In this document: piece by piece, positions 1-7,207 of the stretch
Layout: each line of letters starts with the position of its first letter
Numbering within the stretch: position 1 is the stretch's first letter
NCBI GenBank assembly: GCA_964453155.1
Contig: CAYVQU010000233.1
Span: forward strand, 1-7,207
Direction of reading: 5' to 3'
Length of the DNA stretch: 7,207 nucleotides
DNA from: CAYVQU01 sp964453155
Lineage (GTDB): Bacteria > Chloroflexota > Anaerolineae > Anaerolineales > UBA11858
Made by a program: the position numbers and the translations under genes
The notes under the pieces: model-generated
What the model saw: the letters and a program-made list of their open reading frames with translations, nothing else
Databases searched by the model: none
Told to the model about the DNA's origin: nothing

Positions 1-135
1 AACTTTTGCTGTTTTGAGGAGGGTCTAGCACCCTTTTTGCAGTAGAGTCATATTCCTCTCCAATAATAATGAATAGGGAGCGGGGGTCCGGGGGAGTATC
101 ATCTCTGTCCCTTGCCCCTTATCCCCAATCCTTTC
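1..135. other. non-coding region downstream of the aldo/keto reductase, G/C-run rich
   Basis: No ORF of useful length occurs here on either strand. On the plus strand there are three G runs (76-78, 82-86, 90-94), followed by three C runs (109-111, 115-118, 123-126) plus CC at 130-131. The C runs read as G runs in the reductase mRNA, starting about 5 nt after its stop codon. The opposing G and C runs could pair imperfectly into a GC-rich 3' structure, but no clean intrinsic terminator for the minus-strand transcript is visible. Confidence 0.6.
20..38 (+). terminator. weak terminator-like hairpin, plus-strand orientation
   Basis: A 5-bp perfect stem (AGGGT 20-24 with ACCCT 30-34) with loop CTAGC is followed by TTTT (35-38). 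The T run is on the plus strand, so it would act on a transcript entering from the left of the window. The stem is short and could be chance. No plus-strand gene is seen in the window to the left of it. Confidence 0.25.
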
Positions 136-1080
136 TTAATTTGGCCCCGCCGCATTCAGGCGGTCCATCTGTTCAGCTGTCAGAGTAAGTTCTAATGCCG
201 CGATATTCTGGTCCATTTGCTCTTTCGTGCTGGCTGCGATGAGCGGCAACACTGCGGGATCCCCTTGGAGCATCCAGGCCAGGATGACCTGATTTGGGGA
301 GACGCCCATTTCGGCCGCGACCGCGGTGAGGGTTGCCACCCGGTTATTGGTATCGGAACCCAGATATTGATCGCCAAATTCGCGGTCATCACGGGTGTAG
401 GCCCCACTTAGCAATGCTGAATATGCTAGCAAAGTGACTTTGCGATTGCGGCAGTAGTCTAGCAAATCGTCATTGACCGCGACTTGGGGGGTGAATTCAG
501 TCCCAGGTTTCTTGCGGATGTAGGAATGCCGCTGCTGGACGCATTGGTAAGTTGGCCATTTGTGAAGATGACTTTTCCACCAGGCTTCTTCCAAGCGCCA
601 GGCCAAGGTGTTGCTGGCCCCGATATAGCGGATTTTTCCAGCCTGGTGCAGGCGCTGATAGGCTTCCAGCGTTTCCTCCAGGGGAGTATCACGGTCATCG
701 TTGTGGGAGTAGTACAGGTCGATGGTTTCAACGCCCAGGCGTTTCAGGCTTTTATTGCACTCCTGCTCGATGATATCCGCCCGTAAGGAAATGGGGACAT
801 CCTGATAGCCAAATCCGACCTTGGAAGCAATGAACACCTCTTCGCGATTATTGCGTTCTTTAAGCCAGGTGCCCAACATCGTTTCGCTCTCGCCACCCTG
901 GAACCCCTCCACCCACCAGGCATAGATATTGGCGGTGTCGATGAAGTTGCCGCCGGCCGCCATAAACTGGTCGAGCAGCGCAAAAGATTCGGGTTTATTT
1001 TGCCGGGTCCCAAAATACATCGCGCCTAAGCATAATGTGCTGACCATTTCTCCGGTATTTCCTAATTCAACTTTCTGCAT
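136..1080 (-). CDS. aldo/keto reductase (NADPH-dependent oxidoreductase)
   Basis: This 314-aa cytosolic (α/β)8-barrel oxidoreductase should reduce carbonyl groups of aldehydes, ketones or sugars using NAD(P)H; the substrate is not predictable. The full catalytic tetrad is visible: Asp48 (FIDTANIY), Tyr53, Lys87 (IASKVGF) and His126 (LYYSHND). The C-terminal cofactor segment is IAASTKEQMDQN at 281-292. An extended loop after Tyr53 (about residues 54-62) precedes GGESETMLG, as in the aryl-alcohol-dehydrogenase-like or YajO/Tas-like branch. The length is normal for the family. The ATG at 1078-1080 is supported by AGGAG at 1087-1091, 6 nt upstream; the stop is TAA. A 121-bp spacer separates it from the fusion gene upstream in the same direction, so it may have its own promoter. 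Neighbouring glycosidases make a sugar or sugar-derived carbonyl plausible, but this is inference only. Confidence 0.93.
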   Translation of the reverse strand: MQKVELGNTGEMVSTLCLGAMYFGTRQNKPESFALLDQFMAAGGNFIDTANIYAWWVEGFQGGESETMLGTWLKERNNREEVFIASKVGFGYQDVPISLRADIIEQECNKSLKRLGVETIDLYYSHNDDRDTPLEETLEAYQRLHQAGKIRYIGASNTLAWRLEEAWWKSHLHKWPTYQCVQQRHSYIRKKPGTEFTPQVAVNDDLLDYCRNRKVTLLAYSALLSGAYTRDDREFGDQYLGSDTNNRVATLTAVAAEMGVSPNQVILAWMLQGDPAVLPLIAASTKEQMDQNIAALELTLTAEQMDRLNAAGPN

Positions 1081-1086
1081 GTCATA

Positions 1087-1091
1087 CTCCT
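1087..1091 (-). promoter_or_regulatory. ribosome binding site of the aldo/keto reductase
   Basis: AGGAG on the minus strand with a 6-nt spacer to the ATG at 1080. This fixes the reductase start. Confidence 0.75.
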
Positions 1092-1143
1092 ACTCGTTAG
1101 CTAACTGCAGAGTGCGCTGAGAACGCGGAGCCAAAATTGTTTT

Positions 1144-1168
1144 CTTTGCGAACCCTGCGCGCTTTGCG
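1144..1168. repeat. three 9-nt iterated units in the spacer upstream of the aldo/keto reductase
   Basis: On the plus strand the heptamers CTTTGCG (1144-1150), CCCTGCG (1153-1159) and CTTTGCG (1162-1168) recur every 9 nt. On the minus strand they read as CGCAAAG-type units. They are flanked by a direct repeat TTGTTTTC (1137-1144 and 1171-1178) and by AAAATT (1133-1138) and AATTTT (1180-1185). The array lies in the 121-bp spacer before the reductase gene. The units resemble the CACAAAG-type units at 6074-6100. They may be an interspersed intergenic repeat; no function is known to me. Confidence 0.6.
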
Positions 1169-1201
1169 GTTTGTTTTCGAATTTTATAGTCATTCATTGA
1201 T

Positions 1202-2905
1202 TTATTTGCAAATCAAAACCGGCACTTTAGATTGTGTCAAAATTTCATCCACCAGACTACCGGAAAACATTTTCTTCAAACCGCCCGCGCTATATCCGCC
1301 CGCGATGATCAAGTCGCAATCCTCTTCGACTACAAACAAAGTGACTGCGGTCGCCGGGGGTCCGGAGGCCTTGATGATATCTACCGGAACATGGTAGCGA
1401 TCCAGAAATGCATAGGCCTCGAACAAAATATCTGGCGAAATCTGTTTTTGGCCGGTGACTGTCAGCATGGTGAGCTCTAATTCCCAGAACCGGGCCAGGT
1501 AGGCGGCCAGGTACAGCGCCTCTTCGGCTTTGGGGCTGCCGTCATAGGCCAGAAGACATTTTTTATAGGTGTGATCTGCCCCAAGCGGCACGCCCATTAT
1601 CGGCGTCGCACAATTTTGGATCAGGTTGGATAACTGATTTACTGGAAAAGTACGACCACCAATTGGAACCAGCACCAAATCGGCAAATCTAGCCCGGCGG
1701 ATGACCTGTGGGATGGGATTTTTATCAAACGCAAACGCTAAATTGCCCGCAACACCAGCCGCTTTACATGCCAGATCAAAGTCTTTGGTAAACTGTTTCA
1801 GTTTTAAATCCTGATCTGGCAAATTAGGGGGTAGACAGCAGAGCCCAAAAATCTGCGATCCCTCCATATTGGCCACATACGCAGCCACCGTTAACATATC
1901 CTTTTGCTCGACATGCCCCGAAAAGACCACCAAAACGTCAGCAAACATCCGACCCTGACGAGCGGCTAACTGTTCTTCTCGCCATTTTCCGGTGGGTTGT
2001 CCGTAGACCCAGTGCTGAAAAGTCGTTCGCAGTTTTGTGCTCAGTTTCTTGGAACCGGCACTAAACTGAGCGACCAGGACTCCCGCAGTTGAGTCTGGAG
2101 TGATATCCCACCCCAACTCTTGGGCCAATTCTTCTTTGTACTGGACGATCCAGACAAACAAATCGGTTTCAGTCCGCTCGGGGAAATTTTGTAGCAACTT
2201 GCGGGTTCGGATGACTTCAACAATCGGCAAGTAAATGCGATTATGCCAATACCAGACCGCATCTTCAAAGGGTAGGGTTTTTTTCTGAGCCAGTTCGAGC
2301 CGAAAGTGGAGCGCTTCGATCTGTTGCAAGATGAAGGGGTACCGCCCAGGTGAAGTTGTGCTCAGGTCGGTATCGGGGAAAAAGCGGTCAAACTGGGTAC
2401 GCTCCAGAAATTCAACGTATTCCGATTTGATGATTAAGTCATCTGCCTGGGTATCGGATGTCAGTGGGATGCGCGTCTGGACAGATTTTACGTAGGCCTG
2501 AATATGCGACTGCCCCGATTGCTGGGCAATCGAGACCCGGTGGTTGCCATCTTGAACAAAATAAGCTTCCCCAATTTGATAAACCTCGATGGGTTGTAAA
2601 CCCGTCAGGGTCGCGGTCGCGGCTTTGACCCTGGCCCAACGTTCGGATGCCACTCTCTTTTTGGGAAGGAAGTTACGGGTAAAGTCGGTATATCGGTTGA
2701 CGCTCCCAATGATGGCTTTTACCGGGATATCGGTGAGCGTGCGTTCAGCTTTTTCAATGCCGCGCAATTGCTTACGGACATCATCATACGACAACAACAC
2801 TTCCGACCGACCGCGTAATCGGTCCCCGATCGTCTGAAAAGCGGCCCGGCGACGAGCTTCTTGGAAATCTTCCAAGGCAGAATGGAATTCAACTTTGGAG
2901 GCCAT
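1202..2905 (-). CDS. ParB-like / DUF4032 / tandem universal stress protein (UspA) fusion
   Basis: This 567-aa cytosolic protein is built from recognisable modules. Residues about 55-150 look like a ParB/sulfiredoxin-fold domain with VQDGNHRVSIAQQSG (117-131), the Gly-Asn-His-Arg signature of that fold. Residues about 160-270 match DUF4032, with EYVEFLERTQFD, SPGRYPFILQQIEALHF, the YWHNRIYLPIVEVIR stretch and a RTETDLFVWIVQYKEEL helix. Residues about 320-440 form a degenerate USP-like α/β domain, and 447-567 a canonical USP domain. The latter begins KKCLLAYDGSPKAEEAL and keeps a nucleotide loop, GGYSAGGLKKMFSGS (536-550), in which Ser539 replaces the second Gly of the usual GX2GX9GS motif. ATP binding is therefore likely but not certain. 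The ATG at 2903-2905 is preferred over an upstream TTG (2921-2923) because AGGA (2915-2918) lies 9 nt before it. The gene overlaps the 189-aa gene by 17 nt, which suggests translational coupling. Its role is unknown: perhaps a stress or nucleotide sensor. Confidence 0.88.
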   Translation of the reverse strand: MASKVEFHSALEDFQEARRRAAFQTIGDRLRGRSEVLLSYDDVRKQLRGIEKAERTLTDIPVKAIIGSVNRYTDFTRNFLPKKRVASERWARVKAATATLTGLQPIEVYQIGEAYFVQDGNHRVSIAQQSGQSHIQAYVKSVQTRIPLTSDTQADDLIIKSEYVEFLERTQFDRFFPDTDLSTTSPGRYPFILQQIEALHFRLELAQKKTLPFEDAVWYWHNRIYLPIVEVIRTRKLLQNFPERTETDLFVWIVQYKEELAQELGWDITPDSTAGVLVAQFSAGSKKLSTKLRTTFQHWVYGQPTGKWREEQLAARQGRMFADVLVVFSGHVEQKDMLTVAAYVANMEGSQIFGLCCLPPNLPDQDLKLKQFTKDFDLACKAAGVAGNLAFAFDKNPIPQVIRRARFADLVLVPIGGRTFPVNQLSNLIQNCATPIMGVPLGADHTYKKCLLAYDGSPKAEEALYLAAYLARFWELELTMLTVTGQKQISPDILFEAYAFLDRYHVPVDIIKASGPPATAVTLFVVEEDCDLIIAGGYSAGGLKKMFSGSLVDEILTQSKVPVLICK

Positions 2906-3458
2906 TTCGGTGGTTCCTATCAAGCGATGATTTCAACGGTATATTACTCCATATTTGAGCTTCGATGTAGCGGTCCGGGCCAAGTTTTCCATCCGGATTC
3001 CATTCTTGGGGCAGACCAAATTCTTGGATCAGGGCTGGGATTTCATCCAAGGTGTACACCTGTTTTCGATACGGTTTGCCATCCTGATAGCGCATTGCTG
3101 GAAAAGTGTCACCATAAGTGAAGCTCACAATTTCTGAGGGAAAGTATGCCAGTGGAATTTGTAATTCCGCTCCTCCATCATACCAAGTTTTGGCCCACTC
3201 ACAAGTTCCTAATATCATGTAATGGGGCTGATCGCGTTCCGGTTGGCCACCATTTTGGATGAACAGAACCCGCATTTTCGCCTCTAATTCACGTCTGATT
3301 TTGAGATAATCTCTGGTTCTGCGGCTGGCGAAAGTGTTTTGGGTTTGGCGAATTTGCTCCAAAACTTTCTCAGCCTCCTCAGGTGGTAAATCTGATAAGT
3401 TGACGAAAGGCCCAATCTCGGCGGCATAGTAGTGGGTGAGGAAGTTGGGAATAGCCAT
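2889..3458 (-). CDS. conserved uncharacterised 189-aa protein (MAIPNFLTHYY-type)
   Basis: I recognise this as a type of conserved hypothetical protein but cannot assign a function. It starts MAIPNFLTHYYAAEIGPF and contains an acidic/basic helical stretch (about 24-67, FASRRTRDYLKIRREL). Then come PHYMILGTCEWAKTWY (78-93), SFTYGDTFPAMRYQDGKPYR (112-131), YTLDEIPALIQEFGLPQEW (135-153) and KLGPDRYIEAQIW (158-170). Aromatic, Pro and Gly density suggests a compact soluble fold; there is no signal peptide, membrane segment or obvious catalytic motif. An in-frame TTG at 3474-3476 would add six residues, but it lies inside a hairpin. The ATG at 3456-3458 matches where the recognisable protein begins. 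Its stop overlaps the start of the ParB/DUF4032/USP gene by 17 nt, implying coupled expression and possibly a shared role. Upstream is a 15-bp hairpin that contains its only Shine-Dalgarno-like bases. Confidence 0.82.
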   Translation of the reverse strand: MAIPNFLTHYYAAEIGPFVNLSDLPPEEAEKVLEQIRQTQNTFASRRTRDYLKIRRELEAKMRVLFIQNGGQPERDQPHYMILGTCEWAKTWYDGGAELQIPLAYFPSEIVSFTYGDTFPAMRYQDGKPYRKQVYTLDEIPALIQEFGLPQEWNPDGKLGPDRYIEAQIWSNIPLKSSLDRNHRNGLQS

Positions 3459-3466
3459 TATCAATA

Positions 3467-3503
3467 AGACCTTCAAGGTTTTTCAAACCTTGAAGGTCTC
3501 TTT

Positions 3504-3505
<2 letters not shown>
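3467..3505. terminator. perfect 15-bp stem-loop between the β-mannosidase and the 189-aa gene
   Basis: AGACCTTCAAGGTTT (3467-3481) pairs without mismatch to AAACCTTGAAGGTCT (3485-3499) across a 3-nt loop. Each arm is itself an odd palindrome (ACCTT-N-AAGGT), typical of dispersed intergenic palindromes. On the plus strand it is followed by CTTTTT (3500-3505) and looks like an intrinsic terminator. On the minus strand, the direction of all genes here, it starts 4 nt after the β-mannosidase TAA and is followed only by a broken T tract (TTATT). Read-through, partial termination or RNA-stability functions are all possible. The hairpin itself is certain; its role is not. Confidence 0.7.
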
Positions 3506-6059
<2,554 letters not shown>

Positions 6060-6067
6060 TAAATTTT

Positions 6068-6071
6068 CTCC
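6068..6071 (-). promoter_or_regulatory. ribosome binding site of the β-mannosidase
   Basis: GGAG on the minus strand with an 8-nt spacer to the ATG at 6059. It favours this start over the GTG at 6086. Confidence 0.75.
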
Positions 6072-6072
6072 A

Positions 6073-6135
6073 ACCACAAAGGGCACAAAATTGCACGAAG
6101 AATAAAACTTAGGGTACCTTCGTACCCTTTGTGGT
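6073..6135. repeat. inverted pair of ACCACAAAGGG elements between the GH130 and GH2 genes
   Basis: ACCACAAAGGG (6073-6083) and its exact reverse complement CCCTTTGTGGT (6125-6135) form an 11-bp stem with a 41-nt loop. Both copies continue with related bases (an AC, then GAAG), so they look like two copies of one short interspersed element in opposite orientation. The left copy also shows roughly 9-nt iteration of CACAAAG-like units (6075-6081, 6084-6090, 6094-6100). Confidence 0.65.
6111..6128 (-). terminator. compact hairpin after the GH130 gene, possible attenuator
   Basis: AGGGTAC (6111-6117) pairs with GTACCCT (6122-6128) around a 4-nt loop. In the minus-strand transcript this gives a 7-bp stem with a GAAG loop, followed by AAGTTTTATT, a weak U tract. 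It lies 13 nt after the GH130 stop. Its right arm (6125-6128) is shared with the larger 11-bp stem, so the two structures compete. It may allow partial termination, lowering β-mannosidase expression relative to GH130. The role is inferred. Confidence 0.4.
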
Positions 6136-6141
6136 GAAAAC

Positions 6142-7128
6142 CTAAAGTGAGTTATTTTTTGTGAAGTCGATCAGTTCGTCGACCTGACAGAAGGCCAGGG
6201 CAACGACGGTGTCGGCCGCGCCGTAATAGATGGCGATCCGGCCGGTATCGGCGTCAGTCAGGGCTGCACAGGGGAAGGCCACATTGGGGACGTCGCCGAC
6301 CTGTTCGTACAACTCGGTGGGGTGCAGCAAGTAGGGTTCGGTGCGGTAGAGCACTTTCCAGGGTTCGTCGATATCGAGGAGCGCGGCCCCCATTGAGTAG
6401 ACGAAACCATTGCAGGAAGTCAGTACCCCGTGGTAGATCATTAACCACCCCTCGGTAGTTTCGATCGGTATTGGACCGGCTCCAATCTTGGTGCTCTGCC
6501 AGCCGCCTTTGGTGGTCATCACCAGGCGGTGTTTACCCCAATGGACCATATCAGGGCTGTGACTCAAGTAAATGTCGCCGAAGGGCGTGTGCCCGGTGTC
6601 GGAGGGGCGGCTGAGCATGACAAAATCGCCATTGATCTTGCGGGGGAACATCACGCCGTTGCGGTTGAAGGGCAGGTACGAATTTTCGATCTGGTAATAG
6701 GCCTCAAAGTCGTAAGTATAAGCCACGCCGATGGTGGGCCAGCCGGCGAAACCGTTGCACCAGGTCACCCAATAGCGGTCTTCGATCCAGCAGACGCGGG
6801 GATCGTAGCCGTAAAGCCAGGGCTGGGGTTCGTGCCCTGGAGCCGCTTCGAATTGGATGCGCTCGTTCGTGATTTCCCAGTTGATCGCATCTTTACTGCG
6901 ACCTGAGTGAAGCTGCATCGAGCGGCGTTTATCGTCACAGCGGAACACACCGCGGAATTCACCATCAAACGGGATCACGGCCGAGTTAAAAATGCTGTTC
7001 GACGAGGGAATCAAATCCCGTGGAATGACCGGGTTTCCCGAATAACGCCAGACAACGTCGCCATAACCCTCCGGTTTATCTTCCCACGGGATGTTGGGTA
7101 ATGCTTCTCCAATGATTGTATTAGACAT
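6142..7128 (-). CDS. GH130 β-mannoside phosphorylase (β-1,4-mannosyl-N-acetylglucosamine / manno-oligosaccharide type)
   Basis: This 328-aa five-bladed β-propeller enzyme should phosphorolyse β-mannosides to α-mannose-1-phosphate plus the shortened acceptor. It closely resembles what I remember of Thermotoga TM1225 and GH130_2 enzymes. Motifs in order are IFNSAVIPF (46-54), YGYDPRV (106-112), PTIGVAYTYDFE (131-142), FNRNGVMFPRKI (154-165), MLSRPSDTGHTPFGD (171-185), WQSTKIGAGPIP (210-221), MIYHGV (230-235) and GDVPNVAFPCAAL (278-290). Asp109 is the expected proton donor. Arg156, Arg174, Lys214 and His233 match the phosphate-binding set, arguing for a phosphorylase rather than the β-1,2-mannosidase branch of GH130. 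There is no signal peptide. The ATG at 7126-7128 has GGAGG (7133-7137) 4 nt upstream; an in-frame GTG at 7150-7152 is less likely. Man-GlcNAc from N-glycans and mannan oligosaccharides are both possible substrates. Confidence 0.95.
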   Translation of the reverse strand: MSNTIIGEALPNIPWEDKPEGYGDVVWRYSGNPVIPRDLIPSSNSIFNSAVIPFDGEFRGVFRCDDKRRSMQLHSGRSKDAINWEITNERIQFEAAPGHEPQPWLYGYDPRVCWIEDRYWVTWCNGFAGWPTIGVAYTYDFEAYYQIENSYLPFNRNGVMFPRKINGDFVMLSRPSDTGHTPFGDIYLSHSPDMVHWGKHRLVMTTKGGWQSTKIGAGPIPIETTEGWLMIYHGVLTSCNGFVYSMGAALLDIDEPWKVLYRTEPYLLHPTELYEQVGDVPNVAFPCAALTDADTGRIAIYYGAADTVVALAFCQVDELIDFTKNNSL

Positions 7129-7132
7129 AAAA

Positions 7133-7137
7133 CCTCC
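7133..7137 (-). promoter_or_regulatory. ribosome binding site of the GH130 gene
   Basis: A strong GGAGG on the minus strand with a short 4-nt spacer to the ATG at 7128. It decides that start over the GTG at 7152. Confidence 0.7.
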
Positions 7138-7144
7138 AATGTTT

Positions 7145-7207
7145 TTACTCACGTTTCTCTACCCTACATCTAGGATGCAAATGATCAGTCATGGTGTAGA
7201 CTCTTGT
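7145..7207 (-). CDS. possible C-terminal end of an upstream gene (partial, 20 codons)
   Basis: On the minus strand one frame stays open from the window edge to TAA at 7145-7147, ending VEKRE. The stop lies 16 nt before the GH130 ATG, spacing that would suit an operon. The other two minus-strand frames close quickly. Against coding, the stretch uses AGA and AGG arginine codons and resembles no known C-terminus. It may simply be the GH130 leader. Confidence 0.2.
   Translation of the reverse strand, partial: TRVYTMTDHLHPRCRVEKRE

Noticed and set aside
59..68. Short ORF on the minus strand beginning at an ATG preceded by GAGAGG, near the left end.
   Set aside because: It stops after eight codons (MTLLQKGC), so it is not a supportable gene.
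1212..1240. σ70-like promoter on the minus strand for the reductase: TTGACA (1235-1240), 17-nt spacer, TTTGAT (1212-1217).
   Set aside because: The -35 match is exact, but it lies in codons for ILTQSKVPV, a segment typical of USP C-termini, and the -10 is poor. It is likely coincidence, although it would suit the reductase gene.
2906..2923. TTG start giving a 573-aa ParB/USP protein.
   Set aside because: The ATG at 2905 has AGGA at good spacing and needs only a 17-nt overlap with the upstream gene.
6060..6086. GTG start at 6084-6086 adding nine residues to the β-mannosidase.
   Set aside because: These residues run through the ribosome binding site of the ATG at 6059 and part of the inverted repeat, and GH2 proteins typically begin near the TGKWQFR strand.
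7172..7185. ATGCAAAT octamer and TGATCA palindrome upstream of GH130.
   Set aside because: The octamer is a eukaryotic motif with no meaning here, and a single 6-bp palindrome is expected by chance.

Overview
The window (about 7.2 kb, roughly half G+C) carries five complete protein genes, all on the minus strand. In transcription order they are a GH130 β-mannoside phosphorylase (6142-7128), a GH2 β-mannosidase (3504-6059), a conserved uncharacterised 189-aa protein (2889-3458), a ParB-like/DUF4032/tandem universal-stress-protein fusion (1202-2905) and an aldo/keto reductase (136-1080). No rRNA, tRNA, CRISPR array, transposase or phage gene was seen. Gene density, Shine-Dalgarno sites and operon-like packing are bacterial. 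The combination of a Thermotoga-type GH130, a cytosolic GH2 β-mannosidase, a DUF4032/USP fusion and short iterated or palindromic intergenic repeats suggests a Chloroflexota (Anaerolineae-like) bacterium. That placement is an inference from gene content and is only moderately secure.

The right half (3504-7128) is a carbohydrate module. The GH130 enzyme keeps the catalytic Asp and the Arg/Arg/Lys/His phosphate-binding set of true phosphorylases, so it should convert β-mannosides to mannose-1-phosphate. The GH2 enzyme keeps both catalytic glutamates and should hydrolyse terminal β-mannose. Neither has a signal peptide, so both probably act in the cytosol on imported β-manno-oligosaccharides or N-glycan core fragments. 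The 82 bp between them contains two inverted copies of a short repeat that can fold into two mutually exclusive hairpins.

The middle (1202-3458) holds a translationally overlapping pair: the 189-aa protein of unknown function, then a modular protein joining a ParB/sulfiredoxin-like domain, DUF4032 and two USP domains. A perfect 15-bp hairpin separates this pair from the β-mannosidase and buries the only ribosome-binding-like sequence of the 189-aa gene. This pair is the least understood part of the window.

The left end has an aldo/keto reductase with an intact catalytic tetrad. A 121-bp spacer containing 9-nt iterated repeats separates it from the fusion gene. Downstream of it, 1-135 is non-coding with clustered G and C runs.

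Two simple-sequence tracts lie inside the β-mannosidase gene, both in its second β-sandwich domain; one is a canonical five-run G-quadruplex motif on the coding strand. Starts were reassigned to internal ATGs for four genes (7128, 6059, 3458 and 2905). The choices at 7128, 6059 and 2905 rest on Shine-Dalgarno spacing, and the one at 3458 rests on where the recognisable protein begins.
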